Assembly (NCBI GenBank): GCA_016703225.1 | Contig: JADJCM010000002.1 | Span: 186,001-250,000, forward strand | DNA length: 64,000 nt | Reading direction: 5' to 3' | Origin: Lysobacterales bacterium | GTDB taxonomy: Bacteria > Pseudomonadota > Gammaproteobacteria > Xanthomonadales > Ahniellaceae | Shown: positions 1 through 8,502 of the stretch, piece by piece | Layout: every line of letters begins with the position of its first letter | How positions within the stretch are numbered: the first letter of the stretch is position 1 | Program-made: the position numbers and the translations under genes | The notes under the pieces: generated by a model | Told to the model about the DNA's origin: nothing | Seen by the model: only the letters and a program-made list of their open reading frames with translations | The model's database searches: none

Positions 1-67
1 GATCAGCGCATAGTCCTCGTGCCACGAGACCGCTCAGCCAGACGTTGCTGTCAAACACGACCTTCAA
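1..67 (-). CDS. PIN-domain toxin, N-terminal fragment
   Basis: Only the first 22 codons lie inside the window; the gene continues past base 1. The start KVVFDSNVWLSGL matches the first strand of PIN-domain ribonucleases, with the first acidic metal ligand in FDSNV. The start codon appears to be TTG at 67-65, which overlaps the TGA stop of the upstream ribbon-helix-helix gene (66-64), so translation is probably coupled. Together they form a VapBC-like toxin-antitoxin pair. The assignment rests on the N-terminal motif and the neighbour only. Confidence 0.6.
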   Translation of the reverse strand, partial: MKVVFDSNVWLSGLVARGLCAD

Positions 68-279
68 GAGAAATCCCGAAAGACGTCCTCGTCGCTCAGG
101 TAGCCAGCTTTTTCCGCCAGCGGCAGCAGCAGGCTGCGTGCGCGTTCCAACTCGGCCAGCGCCGTCTGGCGGCGCAGCATCTCACGCACCAGATCGCTCT
201 TGCTGCGCCTGGTGACACGCGCCAACTCGGCCAACTGTGCGTCGAGCGCATCGTCGAGGCGAATGGTGAGGGTGGACAT
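64..279 (-). CDS. Ribbon-helix-helix antitoxin
   Basis: A 71-residue protein. It begins with a β-strand (STLTIRLDD) followed by two helices, the usual ribbon-helix-helix DNA-binding fold of CopG/VapB/Arc antitoxins. An Arg/Lys-rich turn (TRRSKSDL) leads into the second helix. A longer in-frame start at 327 exists, but the ATG at 279 gives the canonical antitoxin length and starts right at the DNA-binding strand. It overlaps the PIN gene downstream. As in the family, it presumably neutralises the toxin and represses its own operon. Confidence 0.75.
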   Translation of the reverse strand: MSTLTIRLDDALDAQLAELARVTRRSKSDLVREMLRRQTALAELERARSLLLPLAEKAGYLSDEDVFRDFS

Positions 280-404
280 GAACGCTCCGCGCTTGCCTGT
301 ACGACAATGTAGCACGCGGGCTAGCACGCCTCGATCGGCCGTTCATTTGTGGCGGATTCACTGCTAGCCTTCGCGGCCAAACTCGAATCAGGAGCAGAAA
401 CAAG

Positions 405-599
405 ATGGGCAAGGGCGATCGCAAGACCAAGAAGGGCAAGATCTTCGTGAAGAGCTACGGCAACGTGCGTCCGCACTCGGAAGCGGCCAAGTCTGCGGCG
501 CCCGCCGCGGCGGTGGTGAAGAAGGCAGCCACGCCTGCCGCCAAGCCGGCTGCGAAGAAGGCGGCACCGGCGAAGAAGAAGCCCAGCGCAGCCAGCTGA
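405..599 (+). CDS. 30S ribosomal protein Thx (bTHX)
   Basis: A 64-residue, very basic protein. Residues 1-26 (GKGDRKTKKGKIFVKSYG and following) match the bTHX family, a small peptide bound near the top of the 30S head. The rest is an Ala/Lys/Pro-rich tail (repeated AAKPAAKKA-type blocks) that lengthens the usual core of about 25-30 residues; comparable tails occur on several ribosomal and nucleoid proteins of this group. An AGGAG sequence lies about 10 bases upstream of the ATG. The gene stands alone and is followed by a strong hairpin terminator. Confidence 0.85.
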   Translation: MGKGDRKTKKGKIFVKSYGNVRPHSEAAKSAAPAAAVVKKAATPAAKPAAKKAAPAKKKPSAAS

Positions 600-622
600 T
601 CGCACTGCGATTCGCGTCCCAG

Positions 623-646
623 GAGCCCCCGCCATGCCGGGGGCTC
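623..646. terminator. Hairpin terminator between thx and hutI
   Basis: A 9-bp GC-rich stem (GAGCCCCCG pairing with CGGGGGCTC) with a 6-base loop, followed on the plus strand by TTGCATT. It lies between two convergent genes and probably ends the thx transcript; it may act in both directions. Confidence 0.75.
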
Positions 647-659
647 TTGCATTCTGGGC

Positions 660-1895
660 TCAGAACAGCCGCGCGCCGGCTGCGTAGAGCGCGGTCGGTC
701 CGGGGCCGCCGATCCAGTAGCAGAGTTCGGCCGGCGATCCGGCATCCCACACCGCCAGGTCGGCATCCTGGCCCGGAACGACGCGACCCTTGCGGCCATC
801 GAGCCCGAGCGCTTTCGCGGCGTTGACGGTGGTGCCGCGCAGGGCTTCCTCCGGGGTCAGCCGGAACAAGGTGCACGCCATGTTCATCGCTGTGCGCAGC
901 GACAGCAGCGGCGAGGTGCCGGGATTGAGGTCGGTCGCAACGGCCATCGCCACCCGGTGCCGGCGCAGCGCGTCGATCGGCGGCAGTCGCGTCTCGCGCA
1001 GGCAGTAAAACGCGGCCGGCAGCAGCATCGCCACCGTGCCGGCGACCGCCATGCGCGCTACCGCGGCTTCGCTGGTGTATTCGATGTGGTCGGCCGAGAG
1101 CGCGCCGAACTCCGCGGCGATCGCGGCACCGTCGAGATCGCTGAGTTGGTCGGCGTGCAGCTTCACCGGGATTCCGAGCGCGCGCGCCGCGCCGAACAGC
1201 CGACGGATCTCCGCGGGCGTGAAGGCGATGCCTTCGCAGAAGCCATCGACCGCATCGACCAGTCCTTCTGCGTGCAACTGCGGCAGCCACTCGCGGCAAA
1301 CGGTATCGACGAATGCGTCACGCCGATCGGCGGATTCGGGCGGCAGCGCGTGCAACGCCAGGTAGGTGCAGTGCACGTCGATGCCGAGCGCCTCGCCGAT
1401 GCGACGCGCGACGCGCAGCTGCTTGTGCTCGCTGGCGAGGTCGAGCCCGTAGCCAGACTTGATCTCGATGGTGCCGACGCCGTCGCGCAGCAGTGCACGT
1501 GCACGCGGCAGCGACGCGGCGAACAGTTCGTCCTCGCTGGCAGCGCGCGTGGCGCGCACGCTGCCGAGGATGCCGCCGCCGGCCTGGGCGATCTGCGGAT
1601 AGCTGGCGCCGTGCAGGCGCTGCTCGAATTCGGCCGCGCGATGGCCGGCGAATACCAGGTGGGTGTGGGCATCGATCAGCGCCGGTGTGACCAGCGCGCC
1701 GCCGAGCAATTCCACACGATCGGCCATCATGTCCGGCGTCAGCGGCAGGTCGACGCGTCGTCCGGCGTAGACGATCTGGTGGCCGGCGATTCCAATCGCG
1801 GCGTCCTCGATCAGGCCGTAACCGTCTTCTCCCGCCAGCGTCGCCACGCGGGCGTCGAGCAGCAGCCGGTCCCAGCGCTGGTGGCCAGTTTTCAT
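660..1895 (-). CDS. hutI: Imidazolonepropionase
   Basis: About 411 residues, the normal length. It hydrolyses 4-imidazolone-5-propanoate to N-formimidoyl-L-glutamate, the third step of histidine degradation. It is a metal-dependent amidohydrolase: the metal-binding HTHLVFAG motif follows the first sub-domain, GYGLDL and the later KLHADQLSD and ATDLNPGTSP motifs are all present. The start is ATG at 1895; ATG at 1901 is two codons longer and equally possible. It is divergent from hutF across only about 60 bp, so the two probably share a control region. Confidence 0.93.
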   Translation of the reverse strand: MKTGHQRWDRLLLDARVATLAGEDGYGLIEDAAIGIAGHQIVYAGRRVDLPLTPDMMADRVELLGGALVTPALIDAHTHLVFAGHRAAEFEQRLHGASYPQIAQAGGGILGSVRATRAASEDELFAASLPRARALLRDGVGTIEIKSGYGLDLASEHKQLRVARRIGEALGIDVHCTYLALHALPPESADRRDAFVDTVCREWLPQLHAEGLVDAVDGFCEGIAFTPAEIRRLFGAARALGIPVKLHADQLSDLDGAAIAAEFGALSADHIEYTSEAAVARMAVAGTVAMLLPAAFYCLRETRLPPIDALRRHRVAMAVATDLNPGTSPLLSLRTAMNMACTLFRLTPEEALRGTTVNAAKALGLDGRKGRVVPGQDADLAVWDAGSPAELCYWIGGPGPTALYAAGARLF

Positions 1896-1955
1896 TCGCA
1901 TCCCAGATTCGGTTCGGGGCGCCAGTGTAGCCGCTAGCATTGGCGCATCCGCTTC

Positions 1956-3197
1956 GTGAACGTCCCCATGCCCGCACCGAATTCTCTGCACCTCCCCGGC
2001 CTCGTCAATGCGCACTCGCATGCTTTTCAGCGCGCGATGGCCGGTCTGGCAGAACATCAGAGTGATCCCGCCGACAGTTTCTGGACCTGGCGTGAGCAGA
2101 TGTATCGCCACGCCGGACTGATCGAACCCGAAGACCTGCAAGCGATCGCCGCGCAGCTCTACGTCGAGATGCTGAAGTCCGGCTACACCGCGGTATGCGA
2201 GTTCCACTATCTGCACCATCAGCGCGACGGCCGGCCCTATGCCGATGCCGCGGCGATGTCGCGGGCCTTGATCGCTGCTGCGGCGGAAACCGGCATCGAC
2301 CTGTGCCTGCTGCCGGTGTTGTACCAGCAGGGCGGCTTCGATGGACGTGCCCTCGGCGCGCGCCAGCTGCGCTTCGGGCATCCGGTCGATGCCTTCCTGC
2401 GCCTGGTCGCGGACTTGCGGTGCGAGGAGTCGGACGCACTGCAGGTCGGCATCGCGTTGCACTCGCTGCGCGCGGTGCCGCCTGACGCGATGCGCGAAGT
2501 GCTGGCCGCAGAGGCTTCGGCGCAGCGTCCGATCCACATCCACATCGCCGAGCAGTTGGCCGAAGTCGAGGAATGCCTGGCGCTGCGCGGCACGCGGCCG
2601 GTGTCGTGGCTATACGACCACGCCGAAGTCGACGCGCGCTGGACGCTGGTGCACGCGACCCATCTGAGCGCACCCGAAGTGGAGCGCATCGCGCAGTCGG
2701 GAGCGACCGTGTGCCTGTGCCCGAGCACCGAGGCCAACCTCGGCGACGGACTGTTTCCGTTGCCGGAATACCTCGCCGCGCAGGGCAGCTTCAGCATCGG
2801 CTCGGACAGCCATATCTCGGTGTCTCCGGTCGAGGAACTGCGCTGGCTCGAATACGGGCAACGCCTGTCGGCGCGCCGGCGCAATGTCGCGGTGAGCCCC
2901 ACGCAGAAGTCGGTGGGCAAGCTCCTGCATGGACAGGTGCTCGCCGGTGGCGCGCGCTCGGTCGGTGCGAAGCTCGCCGCCAATGGTGCCAGCATCGTGC
3001 TGGACGGCGCCCATCCGCTGCTGGGCGCGCGCAGCGGCGATCAGTTGCTCGACAGCTGGATCTTCTCCGGCAACGTGCCGTTGGTGCGCGAGGTGCAGGT
3101 GCGGGGTCGCACACTCGTGCGCGATGGCCGCCACATCGACGAGTCGCACATTGCCGCACGTTACATCGACACCGTTCAGAGACTCGCGCGCAAATGA
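1956..3197 (+). CDS. hutF: Formimidoylglutamate deiminase
   Basis: 413 residues. It converts N-formimidoyl-glutamate to N-formyl-glutamate and ammonia, so this organism uses the deiminase branch of the Hut pathway, which also needs a formylglutamate hydrolase (not in the window). An amidohydrolase with metal-binding HSH at residues 20-22 (NAHSHAFQRAM), a central HIHIAEQ motif and SDSHISVSP. The start is GTG at 1956 or ATG at 1968; an in-frame stop at 1935 rules out a longer form. The protein therefore starts almost at the metal site and lacks most of the N-terminal β-sandwich strands typical of about 450-residue relatives. Its 3' end overlaps the convergent ogt gene by 22 bp. Confidence 0.9.
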   Translation: MNVPMPAPNSLHLPGLVNAHSHAFQRAMAGLAEHQSDPADSFWTWREQMYRHAGLIEPEDLQAIAAQLYVEMLKSGYTAVCEFHYLHHQRDGRPYADAAAMSRALIAAAAETGIDLCLLPVLYQQGGFDGRALGARQLRFGHPVDAFLRLVADLRCEESDALQVGIALHSLRAVPPDAMREVLAAEASAQRPIHIHIAEQLAEVEECLALRGTRPVSWLYDHAEVDARWTLVHATHLSAPEVERIAQSGATVCLCPSTEANLGDGLFPLPEYLAAQGSFSIGSDSHISVSPVEELRWLEYGQRLSARRRNVAVSPTQKSVGKLLHGQVLAGGARSVGAKLAANGASIVLDGAHPLLGARSGDQLLDSWIFSGNVPLVREVQVRGRTLVRDGRHIDESHIAARYIDTVQRLARK

Positions 3198-3685
3198 AAC
3201 GGCGGCGCGTCGTGACGCGCTTCCAGATCGAGCAGGAAGCGCTTGATCGCGATGCCGCCGCCGAAGCCGGTCATCGAGCCGTTGGCGCCGATCACCCGAT
3301 GGCAGGGCACGATGATCGGCAGTGGATTGCGGCCGTTGGCGAGGCCGACCGCGCGCACCGCTTTGGCGTTGTCGATCGAGCAGGCGATGTCGCGGTAGCT
3401 GCGGGTCTCGCCGTAGGGGATCGTGCGCAAGGCCGACCACACCGAATGCTGGAACGGGGTGCCGGTGGCCGCCAGCGGCAGATCGAAGTCGCGCAGTTCG
3501 CCGGCGAAGTAGGCGGTGAGCTGGCGTCGCAATTCGACGAAGGGCGTGGCGTCGCGCTGCCAGCCGCTGCGCTCGGGTTCGTGGCGGTTGTGCGCGAACA
3601 GCAGCCAGCGCAGGCCCTCGTCGTCGGCGGCTGCGGTGAGCGCGCCGATCGGGCTGTCGAAGGTGTCGAAACGGGTCGTGTTCAT
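3176..3685 (-). CDS. ogt: Methylated-DNA-[protein]-cysteine S-methyltransferase
   Basis: 169 residues. It removes O6-alkyl groups from guanine by irreversible transfer to its own cysteine. The active-site motif IVPCHRVIG places the acceptor Cys at about residue 128, and the helix-turn-helix arginine segment (AVGLANGRNP) precedes it. Length and layout match the Ogt/MGMT family. Its ATG overlaps the stop of the upstream alkA-type gene (ATGA), so the two form an alkylation-repair operon. Confidence 0.95.
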   Translation of the reverse strand: MNTTRFDTFDSPIGALTAAADDEGLRWLLFAHNRHEPERSGWQRDATPFVELRRQLTAYFAGELRDFDLPLAATGTPFQHSVWSALRTIPYGETRSYRDIACSIDNAKAVRAVGLANGRNPLPIIVPCHRVIGANGSMTGFGGGIAIKRFLLDLEARHDAPPFHLRASL

Positions 3686-5100
3686 GCGGATTCGCTCGCT
3701 GCGGTCCAGAGGTGGAGGACGACGTAACTTCGCCAGGGTCGCCAGGCTTCGGCGCGCGTGCGCTCCTGGCTCGGCGTGGGATTTCCGAGCGCGCGCTTCA
3801 CGATCAGGTCACCGAGCGGGTACGCGTCCGGGTGGCCGAGCGCGCGCATTGCGATGTAGTGCGCTGTCCACATCCCGATGCCGGGAATCTGCACCAGTCC
3901 TTCGACGAACGCATCCAGCGACTGCCCGGCGCGGAAATGCACGCGGCCCGAGGCCACCGCGCGCGCCAGCGACTGGATCGTGGCCGCGCGCGAGCGCGTC
4001 AGCCCGATGCCGGTCAGGTCGCGTTGGCTGAGTGCCGCCGGCGCTGGAAATCGGACGTCGCTCGCGATCATGCGTGTCAGCATGGTGCGCGTGGCCGCGA
4101 CGCTGATGCGTTGCCCGACCACCGCACGCACCGCGGTTTCCCATGGATCAAAGGCGGTCGGCACGCGCAGGCCGGGACGCGCGCGCAGCAGCGGCGCCAG
4201 CAGCGGGTCGCTGGACAGTGTGGTCGCGACGGCCTGCGGGTCGGCGTCGAGGTCGAACATGCGCCGCATGCGTTGTGCGACCTTCGGGATCGACTGCGTC
4301 GGCAGCGCGAACAGTTCGAGCACCAGCGCGTCGTGCGTGGGATCGTGCGTGACGCGCAGCCGCGCGCCGTCCGCGAATTCTGCCAGGGCGCGTTGGTAGT
4401 CGTGCTCGTCGACCTGTTCGATGCCGGGCAGGGCGCGCTGGCGCAAGAACGCGAGGATCCGTTGCCAGTCATACGGCGGGCGATAGGCCAGACGCAGCCG
4501 ATGAACGTCGGTCGGCGAAGACGCCGCCGCGTCGTTGCGCCGCAGTTGCGTCGGTTTCATCCCGGTCGCGACCGCGAACGCCTGGTGGAAGCGGCGCAGA
4601 CTCGCAAATCCCGCGGCGTACGCGACGTCGGTCACCGCCATGCGCGTCTCGGTCAGCAGCTGCTTGGCGACGTGGATGCGGTGGGTCGCGGCTGCTGCCT
4701 GCGGGGTGATGCCGTAGCGCGCGAGGAAGCCGCGCCGCAACTGCCGCTCGCTGGTGTCGAACTCCGCGGCCAATGCGGTTGCCGGTTGCCCGTCGAGTGC
4801 GCCTTCGTGGATGCGCGCGAGCACGCGGTCCGGCAACTGGTCGCGGGCGCGGCCGCCGCGATCTTCCGGAGAAAGCTCGGGCCGACAGCGCAGGCAGGGA
4901 CGAAAGCCGGCAGCTGCAGCGGCGGCTGCGGTTCCGAAGTACACGACATTGCCCGGCTTCGGTGCAGGTGCCGGGCACACCGGCCGACAGTAGATGCCGG
5001 TGGTCTTCACCGCGGTGTAGAACAGCCCATCGAAACGCGCGTCGCGGGCGAGGCGCGCGCGCTCGTAGCGTTGAAACTCGGCTTTGTTCGATGCAGGCAT
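3682..5100 (-). CDS. alkA: Ada-type regulator fused to AlkA 3-methyladenine DNA glycosylase
   Basis: 472 residues with three modules. Residues 1-80 form the Ada zinc domain with four cysteines (C38, C42, C69, C72), which repairs methylphosphotriesters by methyl transfer and acts as a switch. Residues about 90-190 form an AraC-type double helix-turn-helix. Residues about 200-472 form an AlkA glycosylase with the helix-hairpin-helix IPGIGMWTA and the catalytic Asp in PLGDL. It probably senses alkylation, activates its own operon and excises alkylated bases. It is translationally coupled to ogt downstream. Confidence 0.9.
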   Translation of the reverse strand: MPASNKAEFQRYERARLARDARFDGLFYTAVKTTGIYCRPVCPAPAPKPGNVVYFGTAAAAAAAGFRPCLRCRPELSPEDRGGRARDQLPDRVLARIHEGALDGQPATALAAEFDTSERQLRRGFLARYGITPQAAAATHRIHVAKQLLTETRMAVTDVAYAAGFASLRRFHQAFAVATGMKPTQLRRNDAAASSPTDVHRLRLAYRPPYDWQRILAFLRQRALPGIEQVDEHDYQRALAEFADGARLRVTHDPTHDALVLELFALPTQSIPKVAQRMRRMFDLDADPQAVATTLSSDPLLAPLLRARPGLRVPTAFDPWETAVRAVVGQRISVAATRTMLTRMIASDVRFPAPAALSQRDLTGIGLTRSRAATIQSLARAVASGRVHFRAGQSLDAFVEGLVQIPGIGMWTAHYIAMRALGHPDAYPLGDLIVKRALGNPTPSQERTRAEAWRPWRSYVVLHLWTAASESA

Positions 5101-5182
5101 GGCGCCACCGTAGCAGCGCGCCCGGCGTGGATCAGCAGGATTCGGACATGGTTGTTGCAGCCCAATCTTCGCGCTGCGCAGA

Positions 5183-5464
5183 TCAGGCCGGGTTTGCTGG
5201 CGCGCGGTCCCGTCGCCGGTTCTGCCACTTCACCGTGAGGATGGTCATGGCCAGGGCGAGGGTGATCACGTTCGCCCAGATCATCGGCCGCGAGTGGATC
5301 AGCACGCCATAGGCGAGCCACAGCGCGATGCCGATGTTGAACACGACATACATCGCCAGCGAGATGCTGCGGGTGTCGCGCGTGCGCACGGTCATCCAGG
5401 CTTGCGGCACGAAGGCGCCGGTGGTGAGCAGGGCAGCGAAGAAGCCGATCGATTCGGGGTTCAA
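5183..5464 (-). CDS. SemiSWEET-family small transporter
   Basis: 93 residues with three predicted membrane helices, the single MtN3 triple-helix bundle of bacterial SemiSWEETs, which work as dimers in sugar transport. The motif FVPQAWMTVRTRDTRSIS is the family's PQ-loop region. No ATG precedes the first helix; TTG at 5464 is chosen because GGAG sits six bases upstream and it yields the family length. Longer in-frame starts up to 5623 run through low-complexity leader sequence. Substrate is unknown. It is divergent from hutU. Confidence 0.8.
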   Translation of the reverse strand: MNPESIGFFAALLTTGAFVPQAWMTVRTRDTRSISLAMYVVFNIGIALWLAYGVLIHSRPMIWANVITLALAMTILTVKWQNRRRDRAPANPA

Positions 5465-5552
5465 GTTCTGCTCCAGGCAGGGGGCGCGATTGTAGGGGGC
5501 GCGATTGCAGGGCGCGATGCGATAATGGGCGACGCCCCTGCAAGGACCGATC

Positions 5553-7223
5553 ATGACCACCTTCACCCGCCGCGACGATTCGCGCGTGATCCGCGCACCG
5601 CGCGGCAACACGCTCAGCTGCAAGAGCTGGCTGACCGAAGCTGCCTATCGCATGCTGCAGAACAATCTCGATCCCGAGGTCGCCGAGAATCCCGCCGAAC
5701 TCGTCGTCTACGGCGGCATCGGCCGCGCCGCGCGCAACTGGGAGAGTTACGACGCGATCCTGAAGACGCTGCGCGAACTCAACGACGACGAGACCCTGTT
5801 GATCCAGAGTGGTAAGCCGGTCGGCGTGTTCCCGACCCATGCCGATGCGCCACGTGTCCTGCTCGCGAATTCGAACCTGGTGCCGGCGTGGTCGAACTGG
5901 GAACACTTCCACGAACTCGATCGCAAGGGGCTGATGATGTACGGCCAGATGACGGCCGGCTCGTGGATCTACATCGGCTCGCAGGGCATCGTGCAGGGTA
6001 CTTACGAGACCTTCGTCGAGATGGGCCGCCAGCACTACGGCGGTTCGCTGCGCGGCAAGTGGATACTGACCGCCGGCCTCGGTGGCATGGGCGGTGCGCA
6101 GCCGCTGGCGGCGTCTCTGGCTGGTGCGTGCTCGCTGAACATCGAATGCCAGCAGAGCCGCATCGACTTCCGCCTGAAGACGCGTTACGTCGACGAGCAG
6201 GCGCGCGACCTCGACGACGCGCTCGCACGCATCGCGAAGTACACGGCCGCGGGCGAGGCGAAGTCGATCGCGCTGCTTGGCAATGCCGCGGAAGTGCTGC
6301 CGGAGATGGTGCGCCGTGGCGTGCGTCCGGACGCGGTCACCGATCAGACCAGTGCGCACGATCCGGTCAACGGCTACCTGCCGATCGGCTGGAGTTGCGA
6401 ACGCTGGTTCGAGCAGCGCGTCGCCGATCCGAACGGCACGCGCGATGCGGCCAACCGCTCGATGCGCGTGCATGTCGAAGCCATGCTGGCATTCCAGAAG
6501 ATGGGCGTGCCGACCTTCGACTACGGCAACAACATCCGCCAGATGGCCAAGGACGAAGGCTGCACCAACGCCTTCGACTTCCCGGGCTTCGTGCCGGCCT
6601 ATGTGCGCCCGCTGTTCTGCCGCGGTGTTGGTCCGTTCCGCTGGGTCGCGCTCTCCGGCGATCCGGAAGACATCTACAAGACCGATGCCTTGGTCAAGGA
6701 ACTGATCCCGAATGATCCGCACCTGCATCGCTGGCTCGACATGGCGCGCGAGCGCATCAGCTTCCAGGGCCTGCCGGCGCGCATCTGCTGGGTCGGGCTT
6801 GGGCTGCGCCACAAGCTCGGGCTCGCCTTCAACGAGATGGTGCGCAAGGGTGAAGTGAAGGCGCCGATCGTGATCGGCCGCGACCATCTCGATTCCGGCT
6901 CGGTGTCGTCACCGAACCGCGAGACCGAAGCGATGCGCGATGGCTCGGACGCGGTCTCCGACTGGCCATTGCTGAACGCGATGTTGAACGTCGCTGGCGG
7001 CGCCACCTGGGTCTCGCTGCACCACGGCGGCGGCGTCGGCATGGGCTACTCGCAACACTCAGGCGTCGTCATCGTCTGCGACGGCAGCGAGGCCGCCGAC
7101 AAGCGCCTCGCCCGCGTCCTCTGGAACGACCCCGGCACCGGCGTCATGCGCCACGCAGACGCCGGCTACGAGATCGCCCAACAATGCGCCAAGGAACAGG
7201 GCCTGAAGCTGCCGATGCTGTGA
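5553..7223 (+). CDS. hutU: Urocanate hydratase
   Basis: 556 residues, full length. It adds water to urocanate to give 4-imidazolone-5-propanoate, the second step of histidine degradation, using tightly bound NAD+. Family hallmarks are visible: GGIGRAARNW near the N-terminus, the Gly-rich NAD-binding stretch LTAGLGGMGGAQPLA, TDQTSAHDPVNGY, and the C-terminal HHGGGVGMGYSQH motif. It feeds HutI at 660-1895; the first enzyme, HutH, is not in this window. Confidence 0.96.
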   Translation: MTTFTRRDDSRVIRAPRGNTLSCKSWLTEAAYRMLQNNLDPEVAENPAELVVYGGIGRAARNWESYDAILKTLRELNDDETLLIQSGKPVGVFPTHADAPRVLLANSNLVPAWSNWEHFHELDRKGLMMYGQMTAGSWIYIGSQGIVQGTYETFVEMGRQHYGGSLRGKWILTAGLGGMGGAQPLAASLAGACSLNIECQQSRIDFRLKTRYVDEQARDLDDALARIAKYTAAGEAKSIALLGNAAEVLPEMVRRGVRPDAVTDQTSAHDPVNGYLPIGWSCERWFEQRVADPNGTRDAANRSMRVHVEAMLAFQKMGVPTFDYGNNIRQMAKDEGCTNAFDFPGFVPAYVRPLFCRGVGPFRWVALSGDPEDIYKTDALVKELIPNDPHLHRWLDMARERISFQGLPARICWVGLGLRHKLGLAFNEMVRKGEVKAPIVIGRDHLDSGSVSSPNRETEAMRDGSDAVSDWPLLNAMLNVAGGATWVSLHHGGGVGMGYSQHSGVVIVCDGSEAADKRLARVLWNDPGTGVMRHADAGYEIAQQCAKEQGLKLPML

Positions 7224-7257
7224 GCTCCCTTTCGGATTGTCTCGACGAACGGCCGAC

Positions 7258-7614
7258 ATGACGGAGTCCGGGTCGCTGCGGTCGCCGAATGGCCGCTGGG
7301 CCATGCGGACCTCTGTATGGGAAGCGCGGATGTCGCTGTGGATCGAGTCCCCGTCTCTGGTCGATGCCGCCAGTGGCGCGACGATCTTCGCGTTTCGCGA
7401 TGTGCATTGGTCGCTCGACAGCGCCACCTGGATCGGCGACGACATCGTTCAGTGGCAGCTGCGCAAGTACCCCGGCAATCATCTGCCGGTCGATCTCGCG
7501 GTGCAGATCGACTGCGCTCGGCGTATCGCGATGTGCGACGGGCGCGAATTCCCGCTCACGACCGCGGAGGCAGCGTTGGACGCGAGACTGCGGTGGATCA
7601 CGTCGTCGGAGTAG
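7258..7614 (+). CDS. Conserved hypothetical protein
   Basis: 118 residues from ATG 7258; an in-frame TTG at 7237 would add seven. No signal peptide or membrane segment is apparent. It has several Trp-rich strands (WEARMSLWIESP, VHWSLDSATW), suggesting a small β-rich soluble domain. It starts 34 bp after hutU on the same strand and could be co-transcribed, but no Hut role can be inferred. Codon use matches its neighbours and shadow frames look much less protein-like, so it is probably real. Confidence 0.6.
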   Translation: MTESGSLRSPNGRWAMRTSVWEARMSLWIESPSLVDAASGATIFAFRDVHWSLDSATWIGDDIVQWQLRKYPGNHLPVDLAVQIDCARRIAMCDGREFPLTTAEAALDARLRWITSSE

Positions 7615-7634
7615 GCCAAGGAATCCGTTCGCAA

Positions 7635-7940
7635 TCAGGCTGCGAGTTTCAAGACCGGTCGCAGTCCGGCGCGTGCAGCAAAACGAACCAGCAGGTCGAG
7701 GCTGAACCGGTCGATCTTGCCGCGCTTGATGTCGGAGATGCGCGCCTGCGTGGTGCCGAGCGTTCGGGCGGCTGCTGTCTGCGTCGCCGCTGCGGCCAAC
7801 CATGCCTGTAGGCCGCGCAGCAGATCGGCGCGCATCGTCAGTTCTGCGGCTTCATCAGCATCGAACAGATCAAAGAATACGCCACGTGGATCGCCGGGGG
7901 TGATTGCTTTGGTGCCGGCAGGTTGGGTTGAGCGCTTCAT
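7635..7940 (-). CDS. higA: HigA-type XRE antitoxin
   Basis: 101 residues. The C-terminal half carries an XRE-type helix-turn-helix (TQTAAARTLGTTQARISDIKRGKI). Small HTH proteins of this type pair with Gp49/HigB-like toxins encoded immediately upstream, as here. Its start overlaps the toxin stop by four bases. It presumably binds and silences the toxin and represses the operon. The order, toxin first, fits HigBA systems. Confidence 0.82.
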   Translation of the reverse strand: MKRSTQPAGTKAITPGDPRGVFFDLFDADEAAELTMRADLLRGLQAWLAAAATQTAAARTLGTTQARISDIKRGKIDRFSLDLLVRFAARAGLRPVLKLAA

Positions 7941-8263
7941 GGATGGTCACCCCGTACTTGCTTCAGGCGTTGCCTCGCGATGCGCAGATCGAGCAGGCTC
8001 GTTTTTTGTGTCTTCTTCTGAAACGCGTGCAAGACGTGCACCACGCTTCCGATGTTCGTCACGTAGATCACGCGAAACGCTCCGTCTGAGCTTCGAACGC
8101 GAATCTCCCGAACGCCGGCACCGATGTCGGGCATCGGTTTCCAATCGTCAGGGTCGTTGCCCGCCTCGACCTTGCTCAGCTGGAAACCAGCCTCCCGTCT
8201 GGCTTCCGGTGGGAAGGCTCGAAGTTCCTCCCTGCTGCTGCCAGCCCAAACGACGCGCTTCAT
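7937..8263 (-). CDS. higB: HigB/RelE-family toxin (Gp49-like)
   Basis: 108 residues of the RelE/HigB superfamily (phage Gp49-like branch). Typical features are the strand pattern VREIRVRSSDGAFRVIYVT, then HVLHAFQKKTQKT and the closing helix with basic residues. Family members are ribosome-dependent mRNA interferases. The start ATG at 8263 follows an AT-richer stretch (8264-8320) that probably holds the promoter. It is translationally coupled to higA. Confidence 0.85.
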   Translation of the reverse strand: MKRVVWAGSSREELRAFPPEARREAGFQLSKVEAGNDPDDWKPMPDIGAGVREIRVRSSDGAFRVIYVTNIGSVVHVLHAFQKKTQKTSLLDLRIARQRLKQVRGDHP

Positions 8264-8502
8264 GAGTGGTATTAGGCGCGCATTTTACGCCTCATGCAAT
8301 ATTTGGCATGAATCACTCGGTGCATGAGTTGCGTGCCCTGGAACCGCTCGAAACATCGCGTCGCAACGCGCGAACGCGCAGGGCCCGAAGCTGGCGACGA
8401 CGGGATGCGTTTGTCACCGCCGTTTCGCAGGCGAATTGCGGCGAGCAGCAACGCGCTTCGGCCGACCCGCAGCTGCATGCGGGCCGGCCGGTTCGTGGCG
8501 AC

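Noticed and set aside
5478..5525. Short repeats of GGGCGCGATTG upstream of hutU
   Set aside because: Two to three imperfect copies only; could be minor slippage products or part of a 5' leader, with no palindrome or known operator pattern.
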